The notes: generated by a model from the letters alone, not told the origin. Positions 1 to 5,717 are shown, counted from the first letter of the stretch. The stretch is DNA of 6,558 bases from Oscillospiraceae bacterium (GCA_902795765.1 CADBMQ010000031.1:1-6558); one strand, 5' to 3'. A program made the numbers and translations.

Positions 1-13
1 ATATTTGCAATAT

Positions 14-45
14 AACACGGACTGATAAAAAGTCCGTGTTTTTTT
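14..45 (+). terminator. Intrinsic terminator of a gene upstream of the window
   Basis: A perfect 10-bp stem (AACACGGACT, 14-23, with AGTCCGTGTT, 31-40) with a 7-base loop is followed by a T run to 45. It reads as a rho-independent terminator on the plus strand. The gene it ends lies outside the window. Confidence 0.85.
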
Positions 46-115
46 GCTAAAATACTCCAATTTAGTCAAAAACTTGTTGATATTTCACAAACTCGATTAA
101 CAATGCTTAGAATTA

Positions 116-151
116 TTGTCAATTATATCACGCAATGAAATGTGATAATAT
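116..151 (+). promoter_or_regulatory. Possible promoter of the GH5 gene
   Basis: GATAAT at 144-149 is preceded by TG at 141-142, which gives an extended -10 element. The only good -35-like hexamer, TTGTCA at 116-121, is 22 bases away, well beyond the usual 16-18. The call therefore rests mainly on the extended -10. The 46-197 interval holds nothing else I can identify, apart from the ribosome binding site AAAAGGA at 181-187. Confidence 0.3.
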
Positions 152-197
152 AAGAACAAGCTTAATAAAGCAATTTTTTTAAAAGGACTGGTTTTTT

Positions 198-1571
198 ATG
201 AAAAAAATTATTTCACTCCTTTTTGGATGTGCTGTTTTGGTAAGTCTTATGTCAGCATTCCAGGTCACTTCAAATGCGGTGGTTGATAAAACGAAAATGC
301 GAGATCTCACCGCATACAACCTTGTAGAAGAAATTGGCGCAGGTATCAATATAGGTGATACACTTGACGGCTCGACTGCAACAAATTCGGACGAATGCTA
401 TTGGGGTAAACCTAAAATCAACAAAACATTAATTCAATCTATTAAAAAATCAGGAATAAACACAGTTCGTTTGCCAATCACCTGGAAAGGCAATATGGAT
501 TCAAATGGCGTGCCGACTAAGGCTCGTCTTGACAGAGTACAGTAAGTTGTTGATATGATCCTCGATGAGGGTATGTTCTGTATCATCAACACACATCACG
601 AACAGAGTTGGCTCAACACAAGCAGCACAGGTCTTTCGACAAGAAAAACAAAGTTCAAAAATCTTTGGACAGCAATCTCAAATCGTTTCAAAGGCTACGG
701 CGATCATCTTCTTTTTGAAGGCTTCAACAAAATTCTCAAAGCAGAAGGCGACTGGTTGGGAGCGTAGGCAACTGACTTGAAAAACGCAAACGCTCTTTCA
801 CAAGTTTTTGTTGATGCAGTTCGTGCAACAGGATATGTTGTATATCGTTATGATGATGTTGAAAAGAAATGGGTTCGTATGTCGAAATTGACCGCAACAA
901 GTTGCACAGCAACAGGACTTACACCCGGTAAGACCTTCAAGTTCGGTATCAAAGCATACGTTAATGTAAATGGTAAAGAGGTGCTTAGCACCAATTATCC
1001 AACAGTTGTTAGCGAAGTTATTCGCACAGCGGAGGTCACAGGCTTCAAATCAACCGAAAGCACTGCTAATAGCATTTCACTTTCTTGGGATAAGGTAGCA
1101 GGTGCAGAAGGATACGTTGTATATCGTTACGATGATGAAGCAAAAGAATGGAAGCGTGTTTCAAAGCAGAAAGCCGAGACATATACTTCAACAGGTCTTG
1201 AAGCAGGTAAGTCTTATAAATTCGCAGTTAGATCATATTTCACATACAATGGAACTGAAACAAAGTGTCCGACATATCCGACTTTGATTTCTTCGACAAC
1301 TCCTGCAACAGTTAATTTTACACTCACAACAAAATCTAATAGTGTAACACTTAATTGGAGCAAAGTGGATGGCGCAACAGGCTATTATTTATATTATAAG
1401 GATTCGAGCGACGGTTCGTGGGTAAGAATGGGTAGCACAACAGGCACAACATTCACAAAAACCGGTCTTACAGCTGGCAAAACATACTACTTCACAGTTA
1501 AAGCATACAGAACAGTTGACGGCGTGACATATAACGCAAAATATACAAAAAAATCAATCGTGGTTAAATAA
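198..1571 (+). pseudogene. Decayed secreted GH5 cellulase/endoglucanase with Fn3 modules
   Basis: The reading frame stays the same from the ATG at 198 (SD AAAAGGA, 10 nt upstream) to the TAA at 1569-1571. It is interrupted by TAA at 543-545 (codon 116) and TAG at 765-767 (codon 190). Residues 1 to about 27 look like a signal peptide (KK, hydrophobic core, then SNA). GH5 hallmarks follow: GINIGDTLDG, NTVRLPITW, then IINTHHE after the first stop, and LLFEGFN. Family members have Glu directly after EGFN as the acid/base; here that codon (729-731) is AAA, Lys. After FVDAVRATG (to about 832) the frame jumps straight into an Fn3-like GYVVYRYDD segment. The C-terminal half of the GH5 barrel, with the nucleophile Glu, and the start of the first Fn3 module are missing. 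Two further Fn3 modules follow at about 1030-1290 and 1300-1568. No dockerin is seen. The intact ancestor would have cleaved beta-1,4-glucan outside the cell. Neither ATG 555 nor TTG 777 has a convincing ribosome binding site, so an active enzyme is very unlikely. The long open Fn3 part suggests recent decay. Confidence 0.88.
826..1568 (+). repeat. Tandem Fn3 module repeats within the pseudogene
   Basis: Three related units encode the same beta-sandwich pattern: GYVVYRYDD, KKW or KEW, TGL then (T/E)(P/A)GK(T/S)(F/Y)KF, ending near YPT. Unit 1 (about 826-1015) lacks its first strands, unit 2 is about 1030-1290, and unit 3 about 1300-1568 (GYYLYYKDSSDGSW, TGLTAGKTYYF). Units 1 and 2 are very similar at the DNA level around 833-860 and 1110-1137, which fits internal duplication. 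In cellulases such Fn3 modules usually act as spacers or surface-contact modules. Confidence 0.75.
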
Positions 1572-1585
1572 ATATAACAAACAAA

Positions 1586-1620
1586 AAAACGCAACATCAC
1601 TTTTGTGGTGTTGCGTTTTA
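1586..1620 (+). terminator. Terminator of the GH5-Fn3 gene
   Basis: A 15-bp stem (1586-1600 with 1605-1619, one T-G wobble) closes a TTTT loop and ends in GCGTTTTA, 14 bases after the stop at 1571. The A-rich left arm means it can also work on the minus strand. Confidence 0.8.
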
Positions 1621-1640
1621 TAGTATTATAAATCGTCGCA

Positions 1641-1686
1641 GAAAAAAATAAAAAAGAGGCTCGCCCGAAATGGGTGTCGAGCCTCT
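1641..1686 (-). terminator. Minus-strand terminator after the tRNA-like fragment
   Basis: AGAGGCTCG (1655-1663) pairs with CGAGCCTCT (1678-1686). CCC/GGG pairs inside, with a TGT bulge. On the minus strand the hairpin is followed by a run of T (1641-1654, one interruption). It lies just after the CCA end of the duplicated tRNA 3' fragment at 1691, as expected for the terminator of a tRNA gene. This suggests a second tRNA once ended here, or that read-through from tRNA-Leu is stopped here. Confidence 0.8.
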
Positions 1687-1690
1687 CGAC

Positions 1691-1713
1691 TGGTGCTCCT
1701 GACAGGACTTGAA
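1691..1713 (-). repeat. Duplicate of the tRNA-Leu 3' end (23 bp)
   Basis: These 23 bases are identical, in the same orientation, to 1879-1901, the CCA end, acceptor strand and part of the T arm of the intact tRNA-Leu. Identity stops sharply at both ends (c1690 versus t1878; a1714 versus c1902). No rest of a tRNA (anticodon arm, D arm, 5' acceptor strand) is present beyond it. It may be the stump of a second tRNA-Leu gene or an attachment-site-like duplication. Confidence 0.85.
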
Positions 1714-1820
1714 ATATCGACTTCGTCGAATTTCGCACACTTCGTGTGCCATTTATGTTAATTCGTCTCGCCGTTCGTACCTCACGGCAACCGACGAATA
1801 TCACGAGCAGGTTCAAGTCC
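1705..1820. repeat. Palindromic multi-hairpin element bounded by T-arm sequences
   Basis: GGACTTGAA (1705-1713) pairs perfectly with TTCAAGTCC (1812-1820). Between them lie three hairpins: TCGAC/GTCGA (1717-1729), GCACAC/GTGTGC (1735-1749), both with a TTC triloop, and a longer one with ATTCGTC/GACGAAT (1761-1767 with 1793-1799) topped by GCCGT/ACGGC (1770-1774 with 1784-1788). The predicted fold is a four-way, cloverleaf-like structure. The right end, GCAGGTTCAAGTCC (1807-1820), is an inverted 14-base copy of the tRNA-Leu T arm (1893-1906). There is no protein gene. It could be a small non-autonomous palindromic repeat, a fold-back remnant of a tRNA, or a structured RNA; I do not recognise a known family. 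Confidence 0.6.
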
Positions 1821-1841
1821 ACGGGCAAAGCAAAACTAAAC

Positions 1842-1876
1842 GAAACGCAGTACCACAAAAAGTGATACTGCGTTTT
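1842..1876 (-). terminator. Terminator of tRNA-Leu
   Basis: A 14-bp stem (1843-1856 with 1862-1875) with a five-base loop lies immediately after the tRNA 3' end on the minus strand. Its only irregular pair is a C-A on the plus strand, which becomes an allowed G-T wobble in the minus-strand transcript. A T-rich tail (TTTCGTTTAGTTTT) follows. This supports the minus strand as its working direction. Confidence 0.75.
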
Positions 1877-1878
1877 AT

Positions 1879-1963
1879 TGGTGCTCCTGACAGGACTTGA
1901 ACCTGCAAACCGTACGGCACTTGATCCTAAGTCAAGCGTGTTTGCCAATTTCACCACAGGAGC
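1879..1963 (-). tRNA. tRNA-Leu, anticodon UAG
   Basis: An 85-nt gene with CCA encoded (1879-1881). The acceptor stem is GCTCCTG (5', 1963-1957) with CAGGAGC (1889-1883) and discriminator A. The D arm has GTG/CAC with the usual TTGG loop. The anticodon stem is CTTGA/TCAAG around the loop CTTAGGA, which places anticodon TAG at 1929-1927, reading CUN leucine codons. A long variable arm (CCG TA CGG) marks a class II tRNA and fits leucine. The T arm is GCAGG-TTCAAGT-CCTGT. It stands alone between its own promoter and terminator, next to the HPr gene. Confidence 0.96.
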
Positions 1964-1986
1964 GTGTAAAAATAATGTACTTATAT

Positions 1987-2014
1987 ATTATACTCTAAAA
2001 AGCGGAAAAAACAA
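1987..2014 (-). promoter_or_regulatory. Promoter of tRNA-Leu
   Basis: On the minus strand TATAAT (1992-1987) lies 16 bases after TTGTTT (2014-2009). Transcription would begin near 1980, about 17 bases before the mature tRNA. The -35 half falls inside the stem of the HPr terminator. The -10 is perfect but the -35 is poor (3 of 6). Confidence 0.55.
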
Positions 2015-2038
2015 GCCCTAAAATTAAGGGCTTGTTTT
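2006..2038 (-). terminator. Terminator of the HPr gene
   Basis: A perfect 11-bp stem, AAACAAGCCCT (2009-2019) with AGGGCTTGTTT (2027-2037), has a 7-base loop. On the minus strand it is followed by TTTTTT (2011-2006). It lies 18 bases beyond the HPr stop codon. Confidence 0.88.
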
Positions 2039-2055
2039 GACAAAACAAAAACCGA

Positions 2056-2319
2056 TTATTCAGCGAAACCTGAAAGAACAAGTTTAGTGAGAGCGTCAAC
2101 TGCATCGCTTTCGTCAGCGCCATCAGCAATAATCTTGATAGAAGTACCGCCAAGGATACCAAGCGACAAAACGCCGAGCAAACTCTTAGCGTTAACTCTA
2201 CGCTCTTCTTTTTCTACCCAAACAGATGACTTAAACTCGTTTGCTTTCTGAATGAAGAAAGTAGCCGGACGAGCATGGAGACCAACCTGATTTTGAACAA
2301 CAACATCCTTAATACACAT
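2056..2319 (-). CDS. ptsH: HPr phosphocarrier protein (PTS)
   Basis: An 87-residue cytoplasmic phosphocarrier. In the family, enzyme I phosphorylates His15 and HPr passes the phosphate to sugar-specific EIIA proteins; HPr kinase can phosphorylate Ser46 in Gram-positives for carbon catabolite control. I chose ATG 2319 rather than TTG 2331 because it puts the active histidine at residue 15 (GLHARPA) and the regulatory serine at 46 (NAKSLLGVLSLG), the usual family numbers. It also leaves AAGGAAGGA (2340-2332) free as the ribosome binding site. The histidine sets it apart from the Crh paralogue, which lacks it. It has its own promoter and terminator; no enzyme I or HPr kinase gene is nearby. In organisms with few PTS sugars its main role may be regulatory, but the window cannot show that. 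Confidence 0.95.
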   Translation of the reverse strand: MCIKDVVVQNQVGLHARPATFFIQKANEFKSSVWVEKEERRVNAKSLLGVLSLGILGGTSIKIIADGADESDAVDALTKLVLSGFAE

Positions 2320-2391
2320 AGTGAAAACCAATCCTTCCTTAAATCTAAATCATATTAAGAAAACTTTAATACATCTTTATTTACAAATACA

Positions 2392-2419
2392 ATTATATCA
2401 TGTTCTATTGCATAGTCAA
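2392..2419 (-). promoter_or_regulatory. Promoter of the HPr gene
   Basis: On the minus strand TTGACT (2419-2414) and TATAAT (2397-2392) are 16 bases apart, with TG before the -10 (extended -10). Transcription would start near 2385, giving a leader of about 65 nt before ATG 2319. I see no cre-like operator or strong hairpin in the leader. Confidence 0.8.
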
Positions 2420-2484
2420 CAAAAAATTTCAATTTTTTTGGTTACAATGGCAAAATTCTCTTAAAATAACAAAGTAATCACATA

Positions 2485-2526
2485 AAAAAAGCAGTGTTTT
2501 GTTGAATTTCAACACAATTTTTTATG
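2485..2526 (-). terminator. Possible terminator after trmD
   Basis: Downstream of the trmD stop (minus strand) an imperfect hairpin can form from GTGTTGAA / TTCAAC plus ACAC, followed by GCTTTTTTT (2492-2484). Several pairings compete and none is strong. Its position, between the end of the cluster and the HPr promoter, makes a terminator role plausible. Confidence 0.4.
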
Positions 2527-2539
2527 CATAAATTATGAG

Positions 2540-3265
2540 TTATATATTATCTCGAACCCAGTCTTTTTCTTTTTGGGTTAAATCGGCATTTTTTAGCATT
2601 TCCGGGCGTTTTTCGAGAGTGTTTTTTATGCTCATCATCCTTCGCCATTCGGCGATTTTTTTATGGTCTCCTGATAATAATATATCGGGAACTGCCATTA
2701 AATGCCACTCAGGTGGACGAGTATATTGCGGATATTCCAAAAGTCCCGAAAAATGGCTTTCGTCTTCGTAACACTCGGCACTCGACAAAACTCCGTCAAG
2801 CATACGGGCAACACTATCCACAAGCACGAGAGCAGGGAGCTCGCCACCTGTCAAAACATAATCGCCGATAGAGATTTCCTCGTCAACGAGTTCGTCAATA
2901 ACTCGCTGATCTATACCTTCGTAGTGACCGCACAAGATGGCGATATTATCCAATTTCGAGAGTTCAACCGCACGTTTTTGAGTCAATGTCTTGCCCTGAG
3001 GCGACATATATATAAGATGCGGACGGCGACCACACTCGCCAATAACGGCTTTAAAGCAGTCGTCAATTGGTTGGGCAGTCATAACCATACCCATACCGCC
3101 ACCATAAGGCGAATCGTCAGTTCGCTTGTGCTTGTCTGCGGTGTAGTCACGAATGTTGTGACACTTAACCTCAAATTTGCCCGATGCAACGGCTCTGCCG
3201 ATAACACTTTCTCCAATGTAGTTTTCGCACATTTCGGGGAAAATCGTCATAATGTCAAATCTCAT
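2540..3265 (-). CDS. trmD: tRNA (guanine-N1)-methyltransferase TrmD
   Basis: 241 residues, the normal size. TrmD uses S-adenosylmethionine to make m1G37 next to the anticodon of tRNAs reading codons that begin with C (Leu, Pro, Arg), preventing +1 frameshifts. Diagnostic motifs: MRFDIMTIFPEM at the start, SPYGGGMGMVM (about 52-62), and the SPOUT trefoil-knot segments YMSPQG (about 86-91), CGHYEGIDQR (about 111-120) and ISIGDYVLTGGELPAL (about 131-146). LLEYPQYTRP and PDILLSGDHKKI...WRR follow. ATG 3265 is preceded by AAAGGGGA with about 7 nt spacing. The gene overlaps the end of rimM by 11 bases, so its ribosome binding site lies inside rimM and the two are probably translationally coupled. 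The tRNA-Leu(UAG) at 1879-1963 has G after the anticodon and so is a likely substrate. Confidence 0.97.
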   Translation of the reverse strand: MRFDIMTIFPEMCENYIGESVIGRAVASGKFEVKCHNIRDYTADKHKRTDDSPYGGGMGMVMTAQPIDDCFKAVIGECGRRPHLIYMSPQGKTLTQKRAVELSKLDNIAILCGHYEGIDQRVIDELVDEEISIGDYVLTGGELPALVLVDSVARMLDGVLSSAECYEDESHFSGLLEYPQYTRPPEWHLMAVPDILLSGDHKKIAEWRRMMSIKNTLEKRPEMLKNADLTQKEKDWVRDNI

Positions 3266-3767
3266 CGAAAATCCCCTTTATCGGACGAATAACAATCTTT
3301 TCGGCGTCAATATCAACGCTGACAACAACGTCTTTAATCGCAGGAACGAGATATTCTTTGCCGTCTTTTTCAACGTGCCAAACATCGTTTGCACCCGTCT
3401 GCGAAATATCACTCAAAACACCGAGCAAACTGCCGTCATCAGCATCAAAAACAGAGCAGTTAATAAGTTCCTGAACAAACCACTCACCGTTCGGGATATT
3501 TGCGTCATCACGGCTGATATAAAGCACTTGATTTCGCATACGCTCCGCTGACTCAATCGAGTCCACGCCGTCAACTTTAAGCAAAACGACATTTTTATGC
3601 ACTCTTGCCGAGTACACATTCAAACTCGACTGTCCATTTTTATCTTTATATAAAGTTTTGAATTTTGTGAGAAACTTCGGGGAATTGCACCACGGTTGAA
3701 CACGCATTTCTCCTGCGATGCCGTGAGTTCCAACGATTTTTCCCACTTCAAGAAACTGAATTTTCAT
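3255..3767 (-). CDS. rimM: Ribosome maturation factor RimM
   Basis: 170 residues. RimM binds ribosomal protein S19 in the 30S head and helps late 16S rRNA maturation. The N-terminal RimM barrel begins FLEVGKIVGTHGIAGEMRV (about 5-23) and runs to LLKVDGVDSIESAERMRN; the C-terminal PRC barrel includes GEWFVQELINCSVFD, GVLSDISQTGANDVWHV and EYLVPAI. I use ATG 3767, because AAAGGA (3779-3774) lies about 8 nt upstream and the family motif starts right after it; the upstream in-frame extension from 3812 would run through a hairpin and has no family similarity. It sits between khpA and trmD, as in many Firmicutes. The hairpin at 3799-3828 lies in its leader. Confidence 0.96.
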   Translation of the reverse strand: MKIQFLEVGKIVGTHGIAGEMRVQPWCNSPKFLTKFKTLYKDKNGQSSLNVYSARVHKNVVLLKVDGVDSIESAERMRNQVLYISRDDANIPNGEWFVQELINCSVFDADDGSLLGVLSDISQTGANDVWHVEKDGKEYLVPAIKDVVVSVDIDAEKIVIRPIKGIFDEI

Positions 3768-3790
3768 AAGAAAAGTCCTTTCGATAAACT

Positions 3791-3828
3791 TAAAGAAAAG
3801 AAGCCGAAACACTTGTGTTACGGCTTCT
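3791..3828 (-). terminator. Hairpin with U-rich tail between khpA and rimM (partial terminator or processing site)
   Basis: AGAAGCCG (3799-3806) pairs perfectly with CGGCTTCT (3821-3828); after one mismatch, AACA (3808-3811) pairs with TGTT (3816-3819) around a CTTG loop. The minus-strand transcript continues TTCTTTTCTTT. It starts just after the khpA stop (3833) and ends upstream of the rimM ribosome binding site. As rimM and trmD have no obvious promoter of their own, it is more likely an attenuating terminator or RNA 3'-end stabiliser than a full stop. Confidence 0.6.
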
Positions 3829-3832
3829 GTGT

Positions 3833-4066
3833 TTAGTCGATTTCGACCATGATCTTTTGATCGTTGCGAGTAGCAACGGCACGCATAACAACACGAATTG
3901 CCTTTGCAATTCTGCCTTGCTTACCGATAACTCTACCCATATCGTCGGGAGCAACATGGAGGTGGTAAACAATAGTGCCGTCCTCAGTCGGAGCGTCCTC
4001 AACGACATTAACTTCGTTCGGTTCATTAACCAAACCACGTGCAAGCGTGTCAAGAAGTTCTTTCAT
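3833..4066 (-). CDS. khpA: KH-domain RNA-binding protein KhpA (YlqC family)
   Basis: 77 residues, almost entirely one KH domain. The core is APDDMGRVIGKQGRIAKAIR, with the GKQG loop that contacts single-stranded RNA. In other Gram-positives KhpA pairs with KhpB (Jag/EloR) and affects cell elongation and mRNA regulation; that role here is inferred. I prefer ATG 4066 (MKELLDTLA, the usual family start) over ATG 4078: the ribosome binding site AAAGGA (4084-4079) directly abuts 4078 but lies 12 nt from 4066. It follows rpsP by 21 bases. Confidence 0.93.
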   Translation of the reverse strand: MKELLDTLARGLVNEPNEVNVVEDAPTEDGTIVYHLHVAPDDMGRVIGKQGRIAKAIRVVMRAVATRNDQKIMVEID

Positions 4067-4087
4067 AACCGTGATCATTCCTTTAAG

Positions 4088-4330
4088 TTAGATAATGCTG
4101 TTCTTTTTGAGAAGAGCCTTAACAGTATCGGTAGGCTGAGCACCCTTTGCAATCCATTCCTTAGCCTTGTCGCCGTCGATTTTAACGATAGCGGGATCTT
4201 TTGTCGGATCGAAATAACCCAACTCCTCGATGAATCTGCCGTCTCTCGGATATCTTGAATCCGCAACAACTACACGATAGAAAGGAGCCTTTTTAGCACC
4301 CATTCTGCGAAGTCTGATTTTAACTGCCAT
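4088..4330 (-). CDS. rpsP: 30S ribosomal protein S16
   Basis: 80 residues, the usual size for bS16, which binds 16S rRNA early in 30S assembly. Typical sequence: [26 protein letters not shown] at the start, [13 protein letters not shown] in the middle, and a [12 protein letters not shown] tail. ATG 4330 is set by GGAGGTG (4343-4337) with ideal spacing; the in-frame GTG at 4339 lies within that site. The gene lies 58 bases downstream of ffh. A TATAAT (minus strand, 4360-4355) lies in that gap but without a good -35, so co-transcription with ffh is the simpler reading. Confidence 0.97.
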   Translation of the reverse strand: MAVKIRLRRMGAKKAPFYRVVVADSRYPRDGRFIEELGYFDPTKDPAIVKIDGDKAKEWIAKGAQPTDTVKALLKKNSII

Positions 4331-4388
4331 TTTTTTCACCTCCGAAAAAACGTAATTATATATCTAACGGTAACTTTCCGCTAAATGC

Positions 4389-5702
4389 TTATCTTCTTTT
4401 CTTTTTGCGCTTTGGCGACTTGCCAAACTGTTTGAACATTTTTTTCATCTGCTCATACTGTTTCAAAAGACGGTTAACATCCTCAACCTTAACACCTGCA
4501 CCCATTGCAACACGTTTTTTTCTTGACGCATTGAACAAATTCGGGTCTTCACGCTCGGCAGGAGTCATCGAGTAGATAATCGACTCAATTCTAACGAGTT
4601 GACGATCGTCAATGTCAACGTCTTTAATCTGTGAGCCAAGTCCCGGAATCATACCAAGCACCTGTTTGAGCGGTCCCATTTTCTTAATCTGTTGGAACTG
4701 GTCAACCAAGTCATTAAGGTCAAATTCGTTGTGCTTTAACTTTTTCTCCAACTCTTTGGCTTTCTTTTCGTCAATCGACTGCTCCGCTTTTTCGATAAGC
4801 GACATAACATCGCCCATACCGAGAATACGAGATGCCATACGATCGGGGAAGAACTCTTCCAAATCGTCAAGTTTTTCGCCTGTACCGGCAAACTTAATCG
4901 GCTTACCTGTTACCGCACGGACTGACAAAGCAGCACCGCCACGGGTATCGCCATCGAGTTTTGTGATAATAACGCCGTCGATTTCGAGCGCTTCGTTAAA
5001 TGTTTTCGCAACATTTACAGCGTCTTGACCGAGCATTGCGTCGATAACAAGAAGTATTTCGTTCGGTTGAATGTCCGATTTAAGACGCTTCAACTCGTCC
5101 ATCATCTGCTCGTCAATGTGCAAACGACCTGCGGTATCGACAATAACAATATCGTTGCCGTGGTCTTTTGCGTGACGAATAGCCTCTTTTGCAATCTTTT
5201 CGGGCTTGTCGTTGCCCATTTCAAACACACCGACACCTGCTTGCTCGCCGACAATTTTCAACTGCGAAATAGCGGCAGGACGATAAACGTCACAAGCGAC
5301 AATCAACGGACGATGACCTTTTGATTTAAGCATCTTTGCAAGTTTAGCAGAGTGAGTTGTTTTACCGGAACCCTGCAAACCACACATCATAATAACGGTA
5401 GGTGGATTACTTGCGAAATTCAATCGAGCGGCCTCGCCACCCATAAGGTTAGTAAGCTCCTCCTTGACAATTTTGATAACCATCTGTGCAGGAGTAAGGC
5501 TTTCCATAATATTTTCGCCTATGCAACGTTCAGAGCATTGACGGGTAAAATCTTTTGCGACTTTATAGTTAACGTCTGCTTCGAGAAGAGCCAAACGCAC
5601 TTCACGCATAGCTTCTTTAACATCTTGTTCGCTGAGTTTACCTTTTGAACGTATTTTTCTAAAAGCGGCGGAAATTTTATCGCTCAATCCTTCAAAAGCC
5701 AT
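4389..5702 (-). CDS. ffh: Signal recognition particle GTPase Ffh (SRP54)
   Basis: 437 residues. Ffh binds signal sequences emerging from the ribosome with SRP RNA and delivers the complex to FtsY at the membrane. The N domain (about 1-95) carries the helical bundle ending ALLEADVNYKVAKDF. The G domain has the P loop GLQGSGKTT (108-116), CDVYRPAAISQL (137-148), DTAGRL (189-194) and TKLDGD (247-252). The M domain (from about 297) has the finger-loop segment MGPLKQVLGMIPGLG (342-356) and the RNA-binding helix-turn-helix SRKKRVAMGAGVKVEDVNRLLKQ (393-415). The C-terminus is basic (KRKKKRR). ATG 5702 follows AAAAGGAGG. It lies 15 bases after ylxM, a common pairing. All GTPase motifs look intact. 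Confidence 0.98.
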   Translation of the reverse strand: MAFEGLSDKISAAFRKIRSKGKLSEQDVKEAMREVRLALLEADVNYKVAKDFTRQCSERCIGENIMESLTPAQMVIKIVKEELTNLMGGEAARLNFASNPPTVIMMCGLQGSGKTTHSAKLAKMLKSKGHRPLIVACDVYRPAAISQLKIVGEQAGVGVFEMGNDKPEKIAKEAIRHAKDHGNDIVIVDTAGRLHIDEQMMDELKRLKSDIQPNEILLVIDAMLGQDAVNVAKTFNEALEIDGVIITKLDGDTRGGAALSVRAVTGKPIKFAGTGEKLDDLEEFFPDRMASRILGMGDVMSLIEKAEQSIDEKKAKELEKKLKHNEFDLNDLVDQFQQIKKMGPLKQVLGMIPGLGSQIKDVDIDDRQLVRIESIIYSMTPAEREDPNLFNASRKKRVAMGAGVKVEDVNRLLKQYEQMKKMFKQFGKSPKRKKKRR

Positions 5703-5717
5703 ACGGAAAACCTCCTT

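Noticed and set aside
543..767. Stop codons in the GH5 gene read through by recoding or an alternative genetic code
   Set aside because: ffh, rpsP, khpA, trmD and ylxM all end at TAA, as does the GH5 gene itself, so TAA is not reassigned. The catalytic Glu is also lost and the GH5 domain is truncated, so read-through would not restore an enzyme.
1709..1900. A 63-codon plus-strand open frame
   Set aside because: It lies on the palindromic element and the antisense of tRNA-Leu, has no ribosome binding site, and resembles no protein family.
1487..1957. A 156-codon minus-strand open frame starting MVKLANTLDLGSSAVRF
   Set aside because: Its start is a translation of the tRNA-Leu, and the rest crosses two terminators, the palindromic element and the antisense of the Fn3 region. 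This is a well-known type of spurious protein.
2702..3292. A 196-codon plus-strand open frame opposite trmD
   Set aside because: It is antisense to a clear trmD with all its motifs, and its composition is that of a reverse-strand shadow. The plus-strand frames opposite rimM, khpA, rpsP, ffh and ylxM are rejected for the same reason.
3768..3812. An N-terminal extension of RimM from 3812
   Set aside because: No ribosome binding site precedes it, it would be translated out of the hairpin, and the RimM family similarity begins just after ATG 3767.
4355..4383. An internal promoter before rpsP (TATAAT at 4360-4355 on the minus strand)
   Set aside because: The hexamer 17 bases upstream (TAGCGG) does not resemble a -35, there is no extended -10, and the AT-rich gap makes a chance match likely.
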